Counted from the stretch's first letter, positions 9,198-19,066 are shown. The stretch is 36,988 bases of DNA from a bacterium (GCA_023245855.1 JAHFJL010000002.1:1-36988), one strand, 5' to 3'. Notes: generated by a model from the letters alone, not told the origin. Numbers and translations are program-made.

Positions 9198-9527
9198 TTA
9201 GTTAAGAGCTTCTTCTTTTCTCAATGCCTTGATCGTTGCTAATTCATTGAGTGTATTATCCGTATTTTGCATAATCTTTTTTGCTTGTTCGATGTATGTT
9301 TTGTTTTGTTCTTTGTGTTGGTTTAAAGCTCCATATAACATTTCAATCTGACGTTTTTGCTCTTTTGTCCCTTTTTCTATCTTTTCGATCTCTTTTTCAA
9401 ATTTGATATCATTATCAAAATTAAGTGTCTCTATAAGCTCTTTTCTTACTGATTGTGTATTGAATTCCCCTGGTTTATGAAGCAATTCTGCTCCTGATTC
9501 TTGGTGTTTTAATTTTTTGTTTGTCAT
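9198..9527 (-). CDS. Small charged helical protein, first gene of the operon
   Basis: This 109-aa protein starts MTNKKLKHQESGAELLHKPG and ends in TAA. After about 25 residues it is almost entirely predicted helix, rich in Lys, Glu and Gln (FEKEIEKIEKGTKEQKRQIEMLYGALNQHKEQ), with heptad-like spacing. It has no TM segment, no Cys and no UGA codon. No family was recognised. It sits about 35 bp behind a near-consensus promoter and is followed closely by the 208-aa and 708-aa genes. The three probably act together. A shared coiled-coil character suggests a filament or complex, which is inference. Confidence 0.7.
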   Translation of the reverse strand: MTNKKLKHQESGAELLHKPGEFNTQSVRKELIETLNFDNDIKFEKEIEKIEKGTKEQKRQIEMLYGALNQHKEQNKTYIEQAKKIMQNTDNTLNELATIKALRKEEALN

Positions 9528-9563
9528 AGTGGTGTGTTTATAAAAAATAAAGATTACATATAT

Positions 9564-9591
9564 ATTATATCTGTTTTTATTTTTTTGTCAA
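9564..9591 (-). promoter_or_regulatory. Strong sigma70-type promoter of the three-gene operon
   Basis: On the minus strand TTGACA (9591-9586), a 16-nt spacer and TATAAT (9569-9564) are both perfect consensus boxes, 37 bp before the ATG at 9527. This is the best promoter in the window. Confidence 0.85.
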
Positions 9592-9621
9592 ATCTTGTAG
9601 GGTTTGGAAATAGCAAAATTT

Positions 9622-9900
9622 GGTATAATTAAAGTTGTCTTGTGATTATTTTCCAAGAAAATATTGTTTTCTCTTTATCTTTTTAAACGCTTCGCTGGAC
9701 TCACTTTTGGTATAGCCCCAAAAGTGAGCAAAAAGGCCTTTCTCTCGCCATCAGAGCAGTATCATGAACATTTTATATCACATATCGTTCATTATCCCTC
9801 TATCCTGTCTAACGACAAACGGATATTCGTGATGTCACGATCGAACTACGGTGTATATTGTTGGATTGATGGCTCGAACTCTTAGATCAATTATTACATA
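9622..9900. repeat. Interspersed structured repeat, family B, copy B2
   Basis: Same order as B1: TATAATTAAAG start, AAACGCTTCGCTGGAC, H1 CTCACTTTTGG/CCAAAAGTGAG (9700-9728, 11 perfect pairs), GCAAAAAGGC, CTCTCGCCATCAGAGC, H2 ATGAAC/GTTCAT, H3 TGTC/GACA, CACGATCGAACTACGGTG and CAATTATTAC. It lies between the divergent 109-aa gene and the end of clpC. I see no gene in 9528-10021. Confidence 0.85.
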
Positions 9901-9964
9901 ATAAATTCTTTAATTAATCCAAAAACTTAAATTCATTCACTTTCATGAACATGTCAAAGGAGGA

Positions 9965-9998
9965 CAGAACAAAAAAAAGGCGGATACTATCCACCCCT
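9965..9998 (-). terminator. clpC terminator, also a CCCCTACA-type hairpin
   Basis: Read on the minus strand, GGTGGAT-agt-ATCCGCC is followed by eight T residues, 25-40 bp after the clpC stop. On the plus strand the same hairpin ends in CCCCTACAAAC, the tail seen at 2145 and 20332. Confidence 0.75.
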
Positions 9999-10021
9999 AC
10001 AAACATATTTATTGATGTGTT

Positions 10022-12592
10022 TTATTTCTTTTCCATGATTTTTTTGATCAATTGCGGTTCTACTTCGTCTTGGATATATCTATCCAAAGGTCTCGCACCG
10101 TATTGCGGTTCATAGATCTTCTCAATGATCTCTTTGATCTGTTTGTCAGAAAATTTTGGCAGAACGATATCTGAACTGACTTTCCATGCATTCAAGAATT
10201 GTTCGAGCTTGTTTTTCATGATATTCACAAGCGTATCTTTTTCTAGATGTTTGAATACGATCTTATAATCGATTCTGTTGAGCAATTCAGGAGTGAGGAA
10301 GTTCTTCACTTCTTCGAGCACTTTGTCTTTGACGATAGCGAATTCTTTGACACTAGCATCAGCCTTTTCTCCGCCACTGAATCCGATACTGCTTTGTTTT
10401 TTCACAAATTCGTCTGCTCCGATATTTGAAGTCATGATGATTATCGTGTTCTTGAAATCTACGATTCTCCCTTTTGCGTCTTTGAGCTGCCCTTCGTCGA
10501 GAATCTGTAATAATATATTTAATACATCACTCGCAGCTTTCTCTATTTCATCAAATAATATCACTGAATAAGGTTTTCTTCTGACCGCTTCGGTGAGGCC
10601 ACCACCTTCTTCATATCCGATATATCCCGCAGGCGAACCTATTAATTTTGATACTGAATATTTTTCCATGAATTCTGACATATCTATCCTGATCATCGCA
10701 TCAGGGTTTCCGAAATATTCTTTAGCGATTAATTTCGCTAGAAAAGTCTTACCGACTCCGCTTGGTCCCAGGCATAAAAATGAACCGATAGGTTTCGTAT
10801 ATTTTATCACTGATAGTCTGCTTCTTGTAAGTGTTTTCACTACTGCATCCACCGCTTCGTCTTGTCCTACGATGTTTTTCTTTAGTTCATCACCGAGTCT
10901 TCTGAGTTTTCCGATTTCAGATTCGTTGACGATATTTGTTGGAATTCCTGTCTTGTCTGCTAATACGTTACCGATATCATCTTTGGTAATGATCGGTCTG
11001 AGATGAGTCGGGATGTTTTTGTGGGTTCTGATCTTGTTCATCTCGATCTTCGCTTCCTCTTCTTTCGCTTTGAGCTCTGCAGCTCCGAAGTAATCCTGCT
11101 TCTCGATTGCTTCTTTGATCTTGTTTTGGATTTTTGTAAGCGTATCTTCAAATTTTTTGTAGTCTTTGTCGTTGTCGAGCTTTTTGTTCATCGTAGATTT
11201 TCTTGCGCAGGCTTCATCGATGATATCGAGTGCTTTGTCCGGCAAATATTTGTTCATCATATATCTTTTGCTGAGGTTGATAGCTATATCGAGCGCTTCG
11301 TCTTCGATCTGCACTCCATGAAAATCTTCATAAGTCTGTTTGAGTCCTGCGAGGATTTGTTTTGATGATTCCACATCCGGTTCGTTGATGATGACTTCCT
11401 GGAATCTTCTTTTGAGCGCTGCATCTTTTTCGATATATTTTTGGTATTCGTTGAATGTAGTCGATCCGATCAATTTTATTTTTCCTCTTGCAAGCAGCGG
11501 TTTCAACATCTGCGCGGCATCACCGTTTTCTTGTCCTCCTGCACCGATGATGGTGTGGATTTCGTCGATGAAAAGGATGATATTGTTCATAGGATCCATC
11601 GCTTCTTCGAGGATGGATTTCATCCTTGATTCAAATTCTCCTCTGTATTTAGTGCCTGCTACCAATGTTCCCATATCGAGCAAAAATATCCTCTTGTTCT
11701 TGAGTTTTTCTGGTACTTCGCCTTTGACTATTTTTTGCGCCAATCATTCTACGATAGCGGTTTTACCTACTCCAGCTTCTCAAATGAGGAGCGGATTATT
11801 TTTGTTTTTTCTCAAAAGCGTATAGATGATCTGGTTGATCTCATTGTCTCTTCCGATGATGGGATCGATGATTCCATCTTTCACATCTTTTGTGAGATCG
11901 TTTCCAAAGTATTCTATCGTAAGTTTCTTCTCTTCTTTTTTGCTTTTGTCGCCAGTGACCACGCTGTTGTCTTTCTCTACGATTTCGCTTTCTACGGCGT
12001 CGAGGAGCATATTGATATTGTTCATTTTCTGCATTTTTTCTATTTTCATAAGTTGAATCTTGTTAACATCTAAATTAAACGTTATAAAGATTTTACTCAA
12101 TGTTTGTAAAAAAGCAAATAATCACATCTGGATAATCAGTGGATTTTTTGTGAGCTTTTTGTAGTTCTCGAGTATGCTTTTTGGGTTGATATGGTGTGCA
12201 TGAAGGTGGTCTATAAATTGATTTGACAAATCCTGGAATGATACGAAAAATAGGATATCTAGGTCTAATTTCTTGGTTTTTGTATTTATATGCTTGTTGA
12301 GTTCTTGAGCGATCTTTTTGCTGAGCGGTAGTTTCTTTGCATCTTCAAAGCTTCCTACTACGGTATCTGTAGTATATTTGTTGTGAAAATATTCTTCCAA
12401 AAGCTCTTCTGAAACACCGAGCAGTTTCCAGAAAATGACATTGAGATCGTTATGCTTCAAAAACATAGAAATCCCCCAAAAGAGGTTTTCTCCATGGATT
12501 GTCCTTTGGTTGTTGGTATATGCTAGTTTGTTCGCATGCGTGAGGCATGAGGTAGAATTATTTGTGAGAAGCGTTTTTATCTGTGGTAGCAT
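10022..12592 (-). CDS. clpC: ClpC-type AAA+ unfoldase
   Basis: The 856-aa protein has a weakly conserved Clp N domain (about 1-150), a first AAA+ module with Walker A GEAGVGKT (271-278) and LFIDEIHTIIGAG, a UVR-like helical insert (EAIEKQDYFGAAELKAKEEEA) typical of ClpC, and a second AAA+ module with GPSGVGKT (~610) and VILFDEIEKA, ending in a ClpB_D2-like region. UGA supplies the first Gly of the first P-loop and Gly of the following VEGLA. It unfolds substrates for ClpP or remodels aggregates. ClpP is not in the window. The N domain differs from the usual paired repeats, so adaptor use may differ. A perfect CIRCE half-site lies about 50 bp upstream. Confidence 0.93.
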
Positions 12593-12641
12593 ATCGTTTC
12601 CTTGCTCAATATAAAATTATGTGTCTCTAGAATATGTTTTT

Positions 12642-12650
12642 GAGTGCTAA
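12642..12650 (-). promoter_or_regulatory. CIRCE half-site upstream of clpC
   Basis: TTAGCACTC, the exact left arm of the HrcA operator, is on the minus strand 50-58 bp before the clpC ATG. The right arm (GAGTGCTAA after 9 nt) is absent: the corresponding bases are TTCTAGAGA. hrcA itself is at 19526-20197. Confidence 0.35.
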
Positions 12651-12687
12651 ATTCAAATAAAAAAAAACAAAAAATTTTTTCAAATAT

Positions 12688-12900
12688 ATTTTAAAAAACG
12701 CTCCGCTAGGGTGACTTTTTCCTGCTCGGAAAAGTCACCAAAAAGAGCTTTTTTCTCTTGCCATCAGCGCAGTATCATGAACATCTTATATCACATACCG
12801 TTCATTATCCCTCTCTCCTGTCTAACGACAAACGGATATTCGGGATGTCACGATTGGACTACGGTGTATGTTGTTGGAATACTTGCTCGAATTTTATAAA
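12688..12900. repeat. Interspersed structured repeat, family B, copy B3
   Basis: AAAAAACGCTCCGCTAGG is followed by H1 GGTGACTTTTTCC/GGAAAAGTCACC (12710-12739, one bulged T), CAAAAAGAGC, H2 ATGAAC/GTTCAT, H3 TGTC/GACA, then CACGATTGGACTACGGTG. From the ATG-like start onward it is nearly identical to B1. The rest of the 12593-13022 gap is AT-rich with a short pyrimidine-rich stretch (12973-13015), and I see no gene. Confidence 0.85.
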
Positions 12901-13022
12901 AAAATATATAGCTTTTCTTGATTATTCCGTGCTGATAATTACTCTTTCATTATATTGCACTTATTACTTACTGTCTCGCCTTCTACCTTTCACCTTCTAC
13001 TTTATACCTTATACTAAAAATC

Positions 13023-14159
13023 ATGTTAGGTTTTTTGAGATCATTGTTCGGTTCACGCATACATCCGATGAATACTATCCGGCTTCGTAAAAAGGTTTTG
13101 CTTCAAAACTTTGATTATCTCCAAGCTATCCAGCCTAAAGCTTCAATTTTTCCTGTACTCAAATCCAACGCCTATGGACATGGACTCAAACAGATAGTCA
13201 AGATGCTTTCGAGAGCTGATGTTCCCTATATAGCGGTAGATAGTTACCCTGAATATGTCGTTGTCAAAAATAATTGCTCTCTTCCGATTCTGATCCTTTG
13301 AGAGACGTTGCTCGAAAATTATAGGAAATTTGATCATAAAAAAACAACGTTTTGTGTCTATAATACCTGAACTATCAGACATCTTGGAAGATTAGGGAAA
13401 CCGACAAAAATCCATCTGTTTTTGAATACCGGGATGAATAGGGAAGGCATTCAGGAGGATGAATTATCAGGATTTATTAAAGAGCTTCAAAGCCATCCCA
13501 ACTTGATTGTCGAATGAATATTGTCACATTTTTGGGAAGCTGATGCACCTTCGGACTATTCTATGACTGATCAGATCCAACGCTTCAAACGTATGTATTA
13601 CAAAATCATAGATGCGTGATTTACCCCTCTCTGGAGGCATATCGGCAATAGTGCGGCTATGTTCAAGATCACCGATGAATTCTTTAACGCTTATAGGCCA
13701 GGTATCGCTTTGTATGGGTATAATCCGCTCCATACCGAGGATCCTTTGTATAAAAAAGGGAACAATCTTGCTCCGATATTGTCTGTCACTTCGAGAGTCA
13801 TGAGTCTGCAGACCATATGGCCAGGGGAGTGAGTGAGTTATCACCATGACTACAAACCGCATGATAAAGAGCTTGTCGCGACTGTTCCCTTCGGCTATGC
13901 TGAGTGATTGTTTAGGAGTGCTTCAGGCAAGATATTCATCAAACATCGCAAAGCGTTTCTTCGCCAGGTCGGCATTATCTGTATGAATTTATCGTCTTAT
14001 CTGGTCGATAGCGCTGTGCATATCGGTGATGAGGTAGAAATCATTTCAGAAAATCCTCGCGCTAAGAATTCTATGGCTAACCTTGCAGAGCAGAGTTGAA
14101 CCATTGTTTACGAAACTTTGGTCAAGCTTGATAGAGGAATCAGGAGAGAGATTGTATAG
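13023..14159 (+). CDS. alr: Alanine racemase (PLP-dependent)
   Basis: The 378-aa protein converts L-Ala to D-Ala for peptidoglycan. The PLP-lysine motif is VLKSNAYGHG (Lys47). Further family motifs are FLNTGMNREGI, LSHFWEAD, RPGIALYG and VPFGYAEG, the last normally PxGYADG with the catalytic Tyr. The segment IICMNLSSYLVD stands where most have VCMDQxMVD, so the usual Asp after Met is Asn. Several UGA glycines occur, including the Gly of VPFGYAEG. Stop is TAG at 14157. ATG 13023 adds about 15 residues before the normal family start, so ATG 13068 (MNTIRLRKK) is an alternative start. The gene precedes the ZIP transporter by 114 bp. Confidence 0.92.
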
Positions 14160-14232
14160 GTACAAGGGACAAGGGACAAGAGGAAAGGAGAAAGGTACAA
14201 GGAGAAAGGTACAAGGGGAAAGGGGAAAGGAA
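14160..14232 (+). repeat. Purine-rich simple repeat (GGTACAAGGGGAAA-like)
   Basis: Short imperfect units such as ACAAGGG, GGAAAGG and GGTACAAGG follow the alr stop. Similar tracts occur at 35290-35350 and, as the complement, at 12973-13015. Confidence 0.6.
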
Positions 14233-14273
14233 TGGATGTTATGATTGAGAATTTTAATTTGTAAAATTTTTGG

Positions 14274-15017
14274 ATGTCGTTTATATATGCGTTGGTGAGC
14301 GTGCTTATTGTGAGTTCTATTTCGTTGATAGGTATTGTTACCTTATGATTCAGCAATAAATTTCTTCAAAAAATATTGTTGTCGCTGGTCAGTCTCTCTA
14401 CAGGAGCGTTGTTTGGTGATGCGTTTTTTCATCTTTTGCCAGAAGTGATAAAGGTCTGATGAATGACGATATCTGTGTCGCTTTCATTGCTGTGATGAAT
14501 ACTTTTTGGTTTGATCACTGAAAAGATTATCCGCCGAAATCATTGTCATATGCCGATTACCAAAACTCATGTGCATCCGGTCGCAACCATGAATCTCATC
14601 TGAGATGTCGTGCATAACCTTATCGATGGATTGATTATCTGAGCAAGTTATCTCGTGAGCATCCCGGTCGGGATCGCTACGACTTTAGCGGTTGTATTCC
14701 ATGAAATCCCGCATGAAATAGGAAACTTTTGTGTGCTTGTGCATGGTTGATATTCCAGAAAAAGAGCGTTATTGCTCAACTTTTTGACGGCACTCACTTC
14801 AATACTTGGCGTTGTTATCTCCTTTTTGCTGTATGGATATACGCAAAATATCATTACCTTTTTGATTCCCTTTGCTGCGGGAAGCTTCATCTATATCGCC
14901 GGTTCTGACCTTATCCCTGAATTACACAAAGAGACAAAGATATCACAGACTTTGATCCAGATCCTTTTTTTCCTCATCGGTATCTGACTGATGGCGTCTT
15001 TATTGCTTATCGAGTAA
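14274..15017 (+). CDS. ZIP-family divalent metal transporter
   Basis: This 247-aa, roughly seven- to eight-helix membrane protein matches the ZIP family. TM4 carries HNLIDGLIIGASYL and TM5 carries HEIPHEIGNF, the metal-binding HNxxDG and HEIPHE motifs of the ZupT/GufA type. A His-containing loop precedes TM4 (NHCHMPITKTHVH). It should import Zn2+, Fe2+ or Mn2+ across the cytoplasmic membrane; the specific metal cannot be read. UGA codes 9 of 22 glycines, including the second Gly of LVHGGYS, one of the highest fractions in the window. It ends in TAA 10 bp from the convergent membrane-protein gene. Confidence 0.9.
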
Positions 15018-15021
15018 AGAA

Positions 15022-15076
15022 AAAACCCTACCTTGCTCATAATCTTATAAAGATCATAAGTGAATAGATAGGGTGT
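15022..15076 (-). terminator. Long imperfect hairpin terminator for the minus-strand gene
   Basis: On the minus strand ACCCTATC...CTTATGATCTT pairs imperfectly with AAGATTATGAGCAAGGTAGGGT and is followed by TTTTTTC. The TAG stop of the 190-aa gene lies within the right arm. Confidence 0.65.
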
Positions 15077-15600
15077 ACTTGTCATTGAATAACCGTATTT
15101 TCGCAATTTTTTCTTGTGCTGAATTCGGTGTTTTTGGTTCTTTCTTCTAATGCATTGATTATTTTTTTCATTTTTGCGCCAAGCGCAATCATAAATACAA
15201 ATCCTAGGATGAGATTAATTATGAAAGCGTGCATACTTAAAGGCATTCCTATCGTTTTTCCTTCTACTACTAAGAATAAGGATCTTCCTACATAAGGAAG
15301 ATAAAATAAGAAGAATATCGCTAATGTCTCAGCAATATATGCCAACCAAAACAAATTTTTCCTAAAAAATTCTTTTTCTAAGAATTTTTTATTTAACCAT
15401 TTGCGTGTGAACGTGTACACACCAAGCGCTACAAGCAAAACGTCTATGAGTACTGTACCCCCTCGTAAGAAGAGGACTGCACATATACTCGCACCATTGA
15501 GATATTCTATTGCACCCGAGATGCAAGCAACGATGAGATAGATAGCGATGAGGAGTATTATGGCAGATCTCGAAAAAAAGAATTTTTTTATTGTTTTCAT
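15028..15600 (-). CDS. Four-helix membrane protein of unknown function
   Basis: This 190-aa protein starts MKTIKKFFFSR and has four clear hydrophobic segments: IILLIAIYLIVACISG, TVLIDVLLVALGVYTF, NLFWLAYIAETLAIFFLFYL and FIINLILGFVFMIALGAKM. A basic, Thr/Asn-rich tail follows. With UGA = Gly the frame continues past 15082 for another 18 residues to TAG 15028, inside the terminator hairpin. It lies 69 bp after rsmG on the same strand and may be co-transcribed. I do not recognise a family. Confidence 0.7.
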
Positions 15601-15669
15601 ATGTTTTATATTTTTTTTGTTTGGGTTCTCTTATACTTTTTCTTTTAGGGAATTCAATATCCTGTTTAT

Positions 15670-16254
15670 CTATATTTTTTTTAACATATAGATGACTCTT
15701 TCGATATCTCACTCAAAGAGTGTATAAGAATGCTTTTTGACTAAGACTAAACGATATTTTTTTGCAAAGGTATCGATATCCTTTTCTTCTTCTTCGGTGT
15801 ATTGTTTGTAGAGGATGAGCAACCCTCCTTTTCTTACTAGACGATTGACTCGTGGCAGGATCTTATCTATATATCCTAGAGATCTTGCGGTAACATAATC
15901 AAATCCTGTAGCTTGGCCTTTGAAATCCTCAGCTCTCGTTCGTATGGCTTTGGCATTGGGTATCTTTAGTGTGCTGATCATCTTGTTGATGGCATCGACT
16001 TTTTTTCTTGTGGCGTCTATCCCTATGCATTCTACCTCTGGATTGCTCATAGCTATCGGCAATAATGGAAATCCTCATCCTGTCCCTACGTCACAAAGTG
16101 TAGTCCTTGGCAATAGTTTTAGTGCTTTGTTGATCTCCAATGAATCTTGGATATGTTTGATCCGAATGCCTTCTGGATCTCTGATGGCTGAGAGATTTAT
16201 CTGTGAATTTATCGTTATGAACTCGTCTATTAACTCTTTTCGTTGTTTTTCCAT
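15670..16254 (-). CDS. rsmG: 16S rRNA (guanine-N7) methyltransferase RsmG (GidB)
   Basis: This 194-aa Rossmann-fold methyltransferase should methylate 16S rRNA at the 530-loop guanine (G527 in E. coli). The N-terminus has NLSAIRDPEGIRIKHIQDSL, the RsmG substrate region. The SAM site is DVGTGGGFPLLPIA, with a UGA glycine in GGG, followed by GIDATRKKVDAIN, TRAEDF, FDYVTARSLG and RKGGLLILYKQ. It is slightly shorter than E. coli RsmG (207 aa), mainly at the N-terminus. It is the first gene of a minus pair with the four-helix membrane protein. Stop is TAG. Confidence 0.92.
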
Positions 16255-16299
16255 TGATGAGAAGCTAGTTAACTAAAACTTTTGTCCTTTTGTAAACCC

Positions 16300-16327
16300 T
16301 TGCTTTCTTTCTAAAAATCATTATAGT
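16300..16327 (+). promoter_or_regulatory. Putative promoter of the 16336 gene
   Basis: TTGCTT (16300-16305), a 16-nt spacer and TATAGT (16322-16327). Transcription would start close to 16334, so ATG 16336 would be leaderless and ATG 16369 would have a short leader. Confidence 0.4.
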
Positions 16328-16335
16328 AGGTGGCT

Positions 16336-17346
16336 ATGTTCTTTTTTTTTAATACATTATATCTACTAATGGTTATAAGAAAGTTGAAGCAAAAAAAAAT
16401 ACTAAATACAAAAGTTATTCTCTGATTCCTCATTCTTTGTTTGTGAGTATATTTTTTGATTAGATTGGTTATTGGTATTTTTAGTAGGTTTTCTCATATT
16501 CCTCAAACAGAGATGCCAACTTTGTGAGCATCACTCACTTTTTCTGGTAGAATTTCTGTGGATAATAATTTTCCAAACTACACCCATTCTTTGATTGATA
16601 TTCATGGCAATAAAATCTGACTCAAGAGTTCCACTATCAATCTTAATTCCTACAAGGATACCAAAATAGAGATTGTCGGAAATGTAAAAAAATACTTCAA
16701 GACCACTCCAATCCTAGAAGTGAATACGATCAAGCTTCCGGATCAAAATGTGATAATAACCAGTAATAAATATTTCTTCGTCAAAGATCTTGTGTATCTG
16801 GATTTCTCTGCTCAACCTCAATTGAGTGCTATAAAATCTTGAAACGATATCCAGGTTCTCTTTAATGATGCTCCTGTGGTAAATATAGAACGTTTTGTGT
16901 GCAGCAAGATCCTGAAAAGTAGAAATTGCACTTATTTGATAACTGATTATGTAAATAACAACAAAGATAGTTTTGAGTCGTATCGATGATATACGTTCTA
17001 TAAACATGGAACTGGATTTTGGACTACTTTTGATGATAATATGTTCGGATTCATGTTTAAGAACATCTCTGATGATATGGTTTTGGATATCTCCAATATG
17101 TTTAGGATAGTAAACAAGGATTTTATCATCAAAAATAAGCTTGATCTCATCCAATCTAATTGTAAAAATGATACAACACAATTGCGCAGCATAGATAGTG
17201 AAGGTAGTCTGGTCTATGAAGATCCGTATATGCTCAACTTGCTTCTTAATGGAACTGATAAAAAAAATAATCCCGTCACTTGCAGAATCACTTTCGATGC
17301 TCGAAATAATTGGAACGTAAAAGATGTGGAGTTTTCAAATAAATAA
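16336..17346 (+). CDS. Signal-anchored extracytoplasmic protein of unknown function
   Basis: This protein of 336 aa (325 if ATG 16369 is used) has a basic N-terminus (VIRKLKQKKILNTK), a TM helix (VILGFLILCLGVYFLIRLVIG), then a soluble extracytoplasmic part rich in beta-type segments. Residues ~75-145 resemble a small OB-like barrel (TFSGRISVDNNF, IDIHGNKIGLKSS, TKIEIVGNVKKYFKTTPIL). Three or four Cys residues are spaced along the C-terminal half. Several UGA glycines occur. It is a single gene, with its own promoter and a hairpin terminator shared with greA. No family was recognised; a surface or envelope role is inferred. Confidence 0.7.
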
Positions 17347-17372
17347 TATTTAATCAATATTTTATAGAATAT

Positions 17373-17413
17373 AAAAAAACAACTAACGAAATATTATGTT
17401 AGTTGTTTTTTTA
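17373..17413. terminator. Bidirectional terminator between the 16336 gene and greA
   Basis: AACAACTAAC (17378-17387) and GTTAGTTGTT (17398-17407) form a perfect 10-bp stem, with A residues on the left and T residues on the right. It can serve both convergent genes. Confidence 0.9.
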
Positions 17414-17425
17414 GTATCTATTTTC

Positions 17426-17938
17426 TTATTTAACGTCCAAGATTTTCAATTCCTTTCTTTCGTTGTTAAGTCTCATTTTTACGGTATCTCCGGATTTTTT
17501 GCCTTTGATAGCTATTCCCATCGGTGATTCAAATGATATCTTGATAGAATCTTTTACGGTCTTGAGGCTTTTATCGAAATCCATAGTAGTCTCTCATGTA
17601 CCTACGATAGTTACGGTATAGGTATCATTGTCGTCAGTTTGTATGGTCACTTTAGAACCGTAATCTATTTCTTTGTCTGATTTAGCTTTTTTCCCTTTTG
17701 TATCTTCTTCCTTGATGATTTCTACGTCATCAATCAATGATTCAATCTCACTGATTCTTGAATTAGTGAAATCTTTGTCTTCGAGCGCAGATTTATATTC
17801 AAAGTTCTCTGAAAGATCTCCCATCGCTTTTGCTTCTCCCAATCTCTCTAGAATAGAAGGAAGCTTTATTTTTTTGAGCTCATTGAGTTCTTGGACTAAC
17901 TGTTCGTATCACTCTTTGGTAAGATAATTTTTTTTCAT
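17426..17938 (-). CDS. greA: Transcription elongation factor GreA
   Basis: GreA (170 aa) stimulates cleavage of backtracked RNA by RNA polymerase. The N-terminal coiled coil contains EGYEQLVQELNELK and GEAKAMGDLSENFEYKSA; the acidic tip residues of GreA fall in the latter (canonical GDLSENAEY). The C-terminal FKBP-like domain has DYGSKVTIQT, VGTGET and the family segment SPMGIAIKGKKSGDTV. UGA gives Gly in KEGYEQ and GTGE. It has a 35-residue basic/acidic linker (EEDTKGKKAKSDKE) and is a little longer than the usual 158 aa. It follows the HPF-like gene by 30 bp, probably as one unit. Confidence 0.93.
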
Positions 17939-17968
17939 AACTAATATCCTGTAAAAAATTAAAATAGC

Positions 17969-18289
17969 TTATTTTGAAAGATGCATTTTGAAATGTTCGA
18001 ATGCGTGGTTTACTACATCTTCTATGATCTTGAATCCGCCTTCTCCTGTTGACCACTTAAATACGTGTCCATCGTAGTTGAATTTGAAATCTCATTGGAA
18101 TTTTCCTTGTTTGCTGAGTATGATGCTATAATCTACTCTGATCTCTGCTGTTTCCTTGTTAGCAAAAATCTTTTTGAAATAAGAATCCATCTTGCCTTCC
18201 AGATTTTTTTGGACAATGTCTTTTACAAGAGCTTGTTGGTCTGCAGGTACATCTACAAAGTGGTATGAAATTACAGGTTTGTTTGTCAT
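17969..18289 (-). CDS. HPF/RaiA-like ribosome hibernation factor (probable)
   Basis: This 106-aa protein has the beta-alpha-beta-beta-beta-alpha order of the short HPF/YfiA family: YHFVDVP, helix ADQQALVKDIVQKNLEGKMDSYF, strands AEIRVDYSIILSK, FQGDFKFNYDGHVFKWST, and helix FKIIEDVVNHAFEHFKMHL. Members bind the decoding centre of idle 30S subunits. Basic residues on the helices are fewer than in E. coli HPF and no long C-terminal dimerisation domain exists. Assignment rests on fold pattern, so a related small domain is possible. One UGA Gly (18089-18091). It is directly upstream of greA. Confidence 0.55.
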
Positions 18290-18374
18290 CTTTCTTTGGG
18301 ATAAGAAGATAAAAGTTTAATGTCCATGAGTATATCGAGTATATATGTATTTTCTCTGAAAATTCAATCGTATT

Positions 18375-18569
18375 TGATCACATAGGAATTTTTAAAATTC
18401 CTATTCTCCTTCGACTTCGCAAAGGACAAGAGCTACGCTGGATAAAAACGACGTCAGGGCCCTTAGTGTAGTCTAAGGGTAAACTTCTTGTGTATCGATT
18501 TTCGATATAACTCTCACATCCCCGAGAAGTCGGGGTGGTCGAGAAAGAAGTTTCGGCGTCTTATTTTAT
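18375..18569. repeat. Interspersed structured repeat, family A, copy A2
   Basis: The longest A copy. It has the H1 hairpin, then an inserted module shared with B1 (18411-18433), AGC-tac-GCT, the GACG/CGTC outer stem, a CCTTAG/CTAAGG hairpin, and between AAACTTCT and AGAAGTTT a two-hairpin module TATCGA/TCGATA plus CCCCGA-gaag-TCGGGG. The right end overlaps the stop of the Nudix gene, so on the minus strand the element could act as its terminator. Confidence 0.85.
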
Positions 18570-19066
18570 CACAGTTTCTTGATAAAATCTTGTTTGATAT
18601 TCTGATTTTTTTGTCCTTCTTTGATCAAAGCATAGCTTTTTCTGATCAGTTCTCTGATGTCCTGATAGTAGATGAGCGCTAATACTTCATTGAGTGTACA
18701 TCGTTTGTGGATACCGATATATCCTTCCGCATTTTCGATATTTACGGTGCTTTTGTCTCCAAAATGCTGAATCAAAAAATATGTGACATCCTTGTTCATT
18801 TGTCCTTTTTGGTTATCGATATTTCTGAGCTGGGTAGTCCCTATCTGCTGTTTGATTCTCATCTGATTGATAGGAATCCCTGTTTCTTCACTCACTTCTC
18901 TGAGTGCAGCTTTTTGGATATCTTCGTTGCCTTGAACTTTCCCTTTGGGAGCCACTCGTTCTATTTTGCCGCTGAGAGCATGTCTTTTGATGAGTAGGTA
19001 TCTAGGTTCTCCATCTGGAGCAATATAATAAACAATTCATCACGCACTTTGAATAATCGGTCACAT
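18566..19066 (-). CDS. Nudix hydrolase
   Basis: This 166-aa protein starts ATG-UGA (Met-Gly). The N-terminal strand region is SAGGIVYYIAPDGEPRYLLIKR, and the Nudix box GX5EX7REUXEEXGU fits GKVQGNEDIQKAALREVSEETGI exactly. The substrate (nucleoside diphosphate derivative such as oxidised dNTP or Ap4A) cannot be told. A GTG inside (MAPKGK position, 18955) is not the start, because the upstream frame carries conserved strand residues. The final codon before TAA is a UGA Gly, and the last bases lie in repeat A2. It is the third gene of a minus run behind hrcA. Confidence 0.9.

Noticed and set aside
12620-12660. Complete CIRCE operator upstream of clpC
   Set aside because: Only one arm is present; the 9-bp stretch where the second arm should be does not match at 8-10 nt spacing. 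Kept only as a half-site.
6061-12899. Plus-strand reading frames over the B repeats (about 6061-6609, 9664-9885, 12711-12899)
   Set aside because: Frames and stops differ between copies, the changes preserve base pairing rather than codons, and no start context is shared. They are by-products of a structured repeat.
16557-16565. DnaA box TGTGGATAA as evidence for oriC
   Set aside because: It is a single copy inside a coding gene, more than 10 kb from dnaA, with no other boxes around it.
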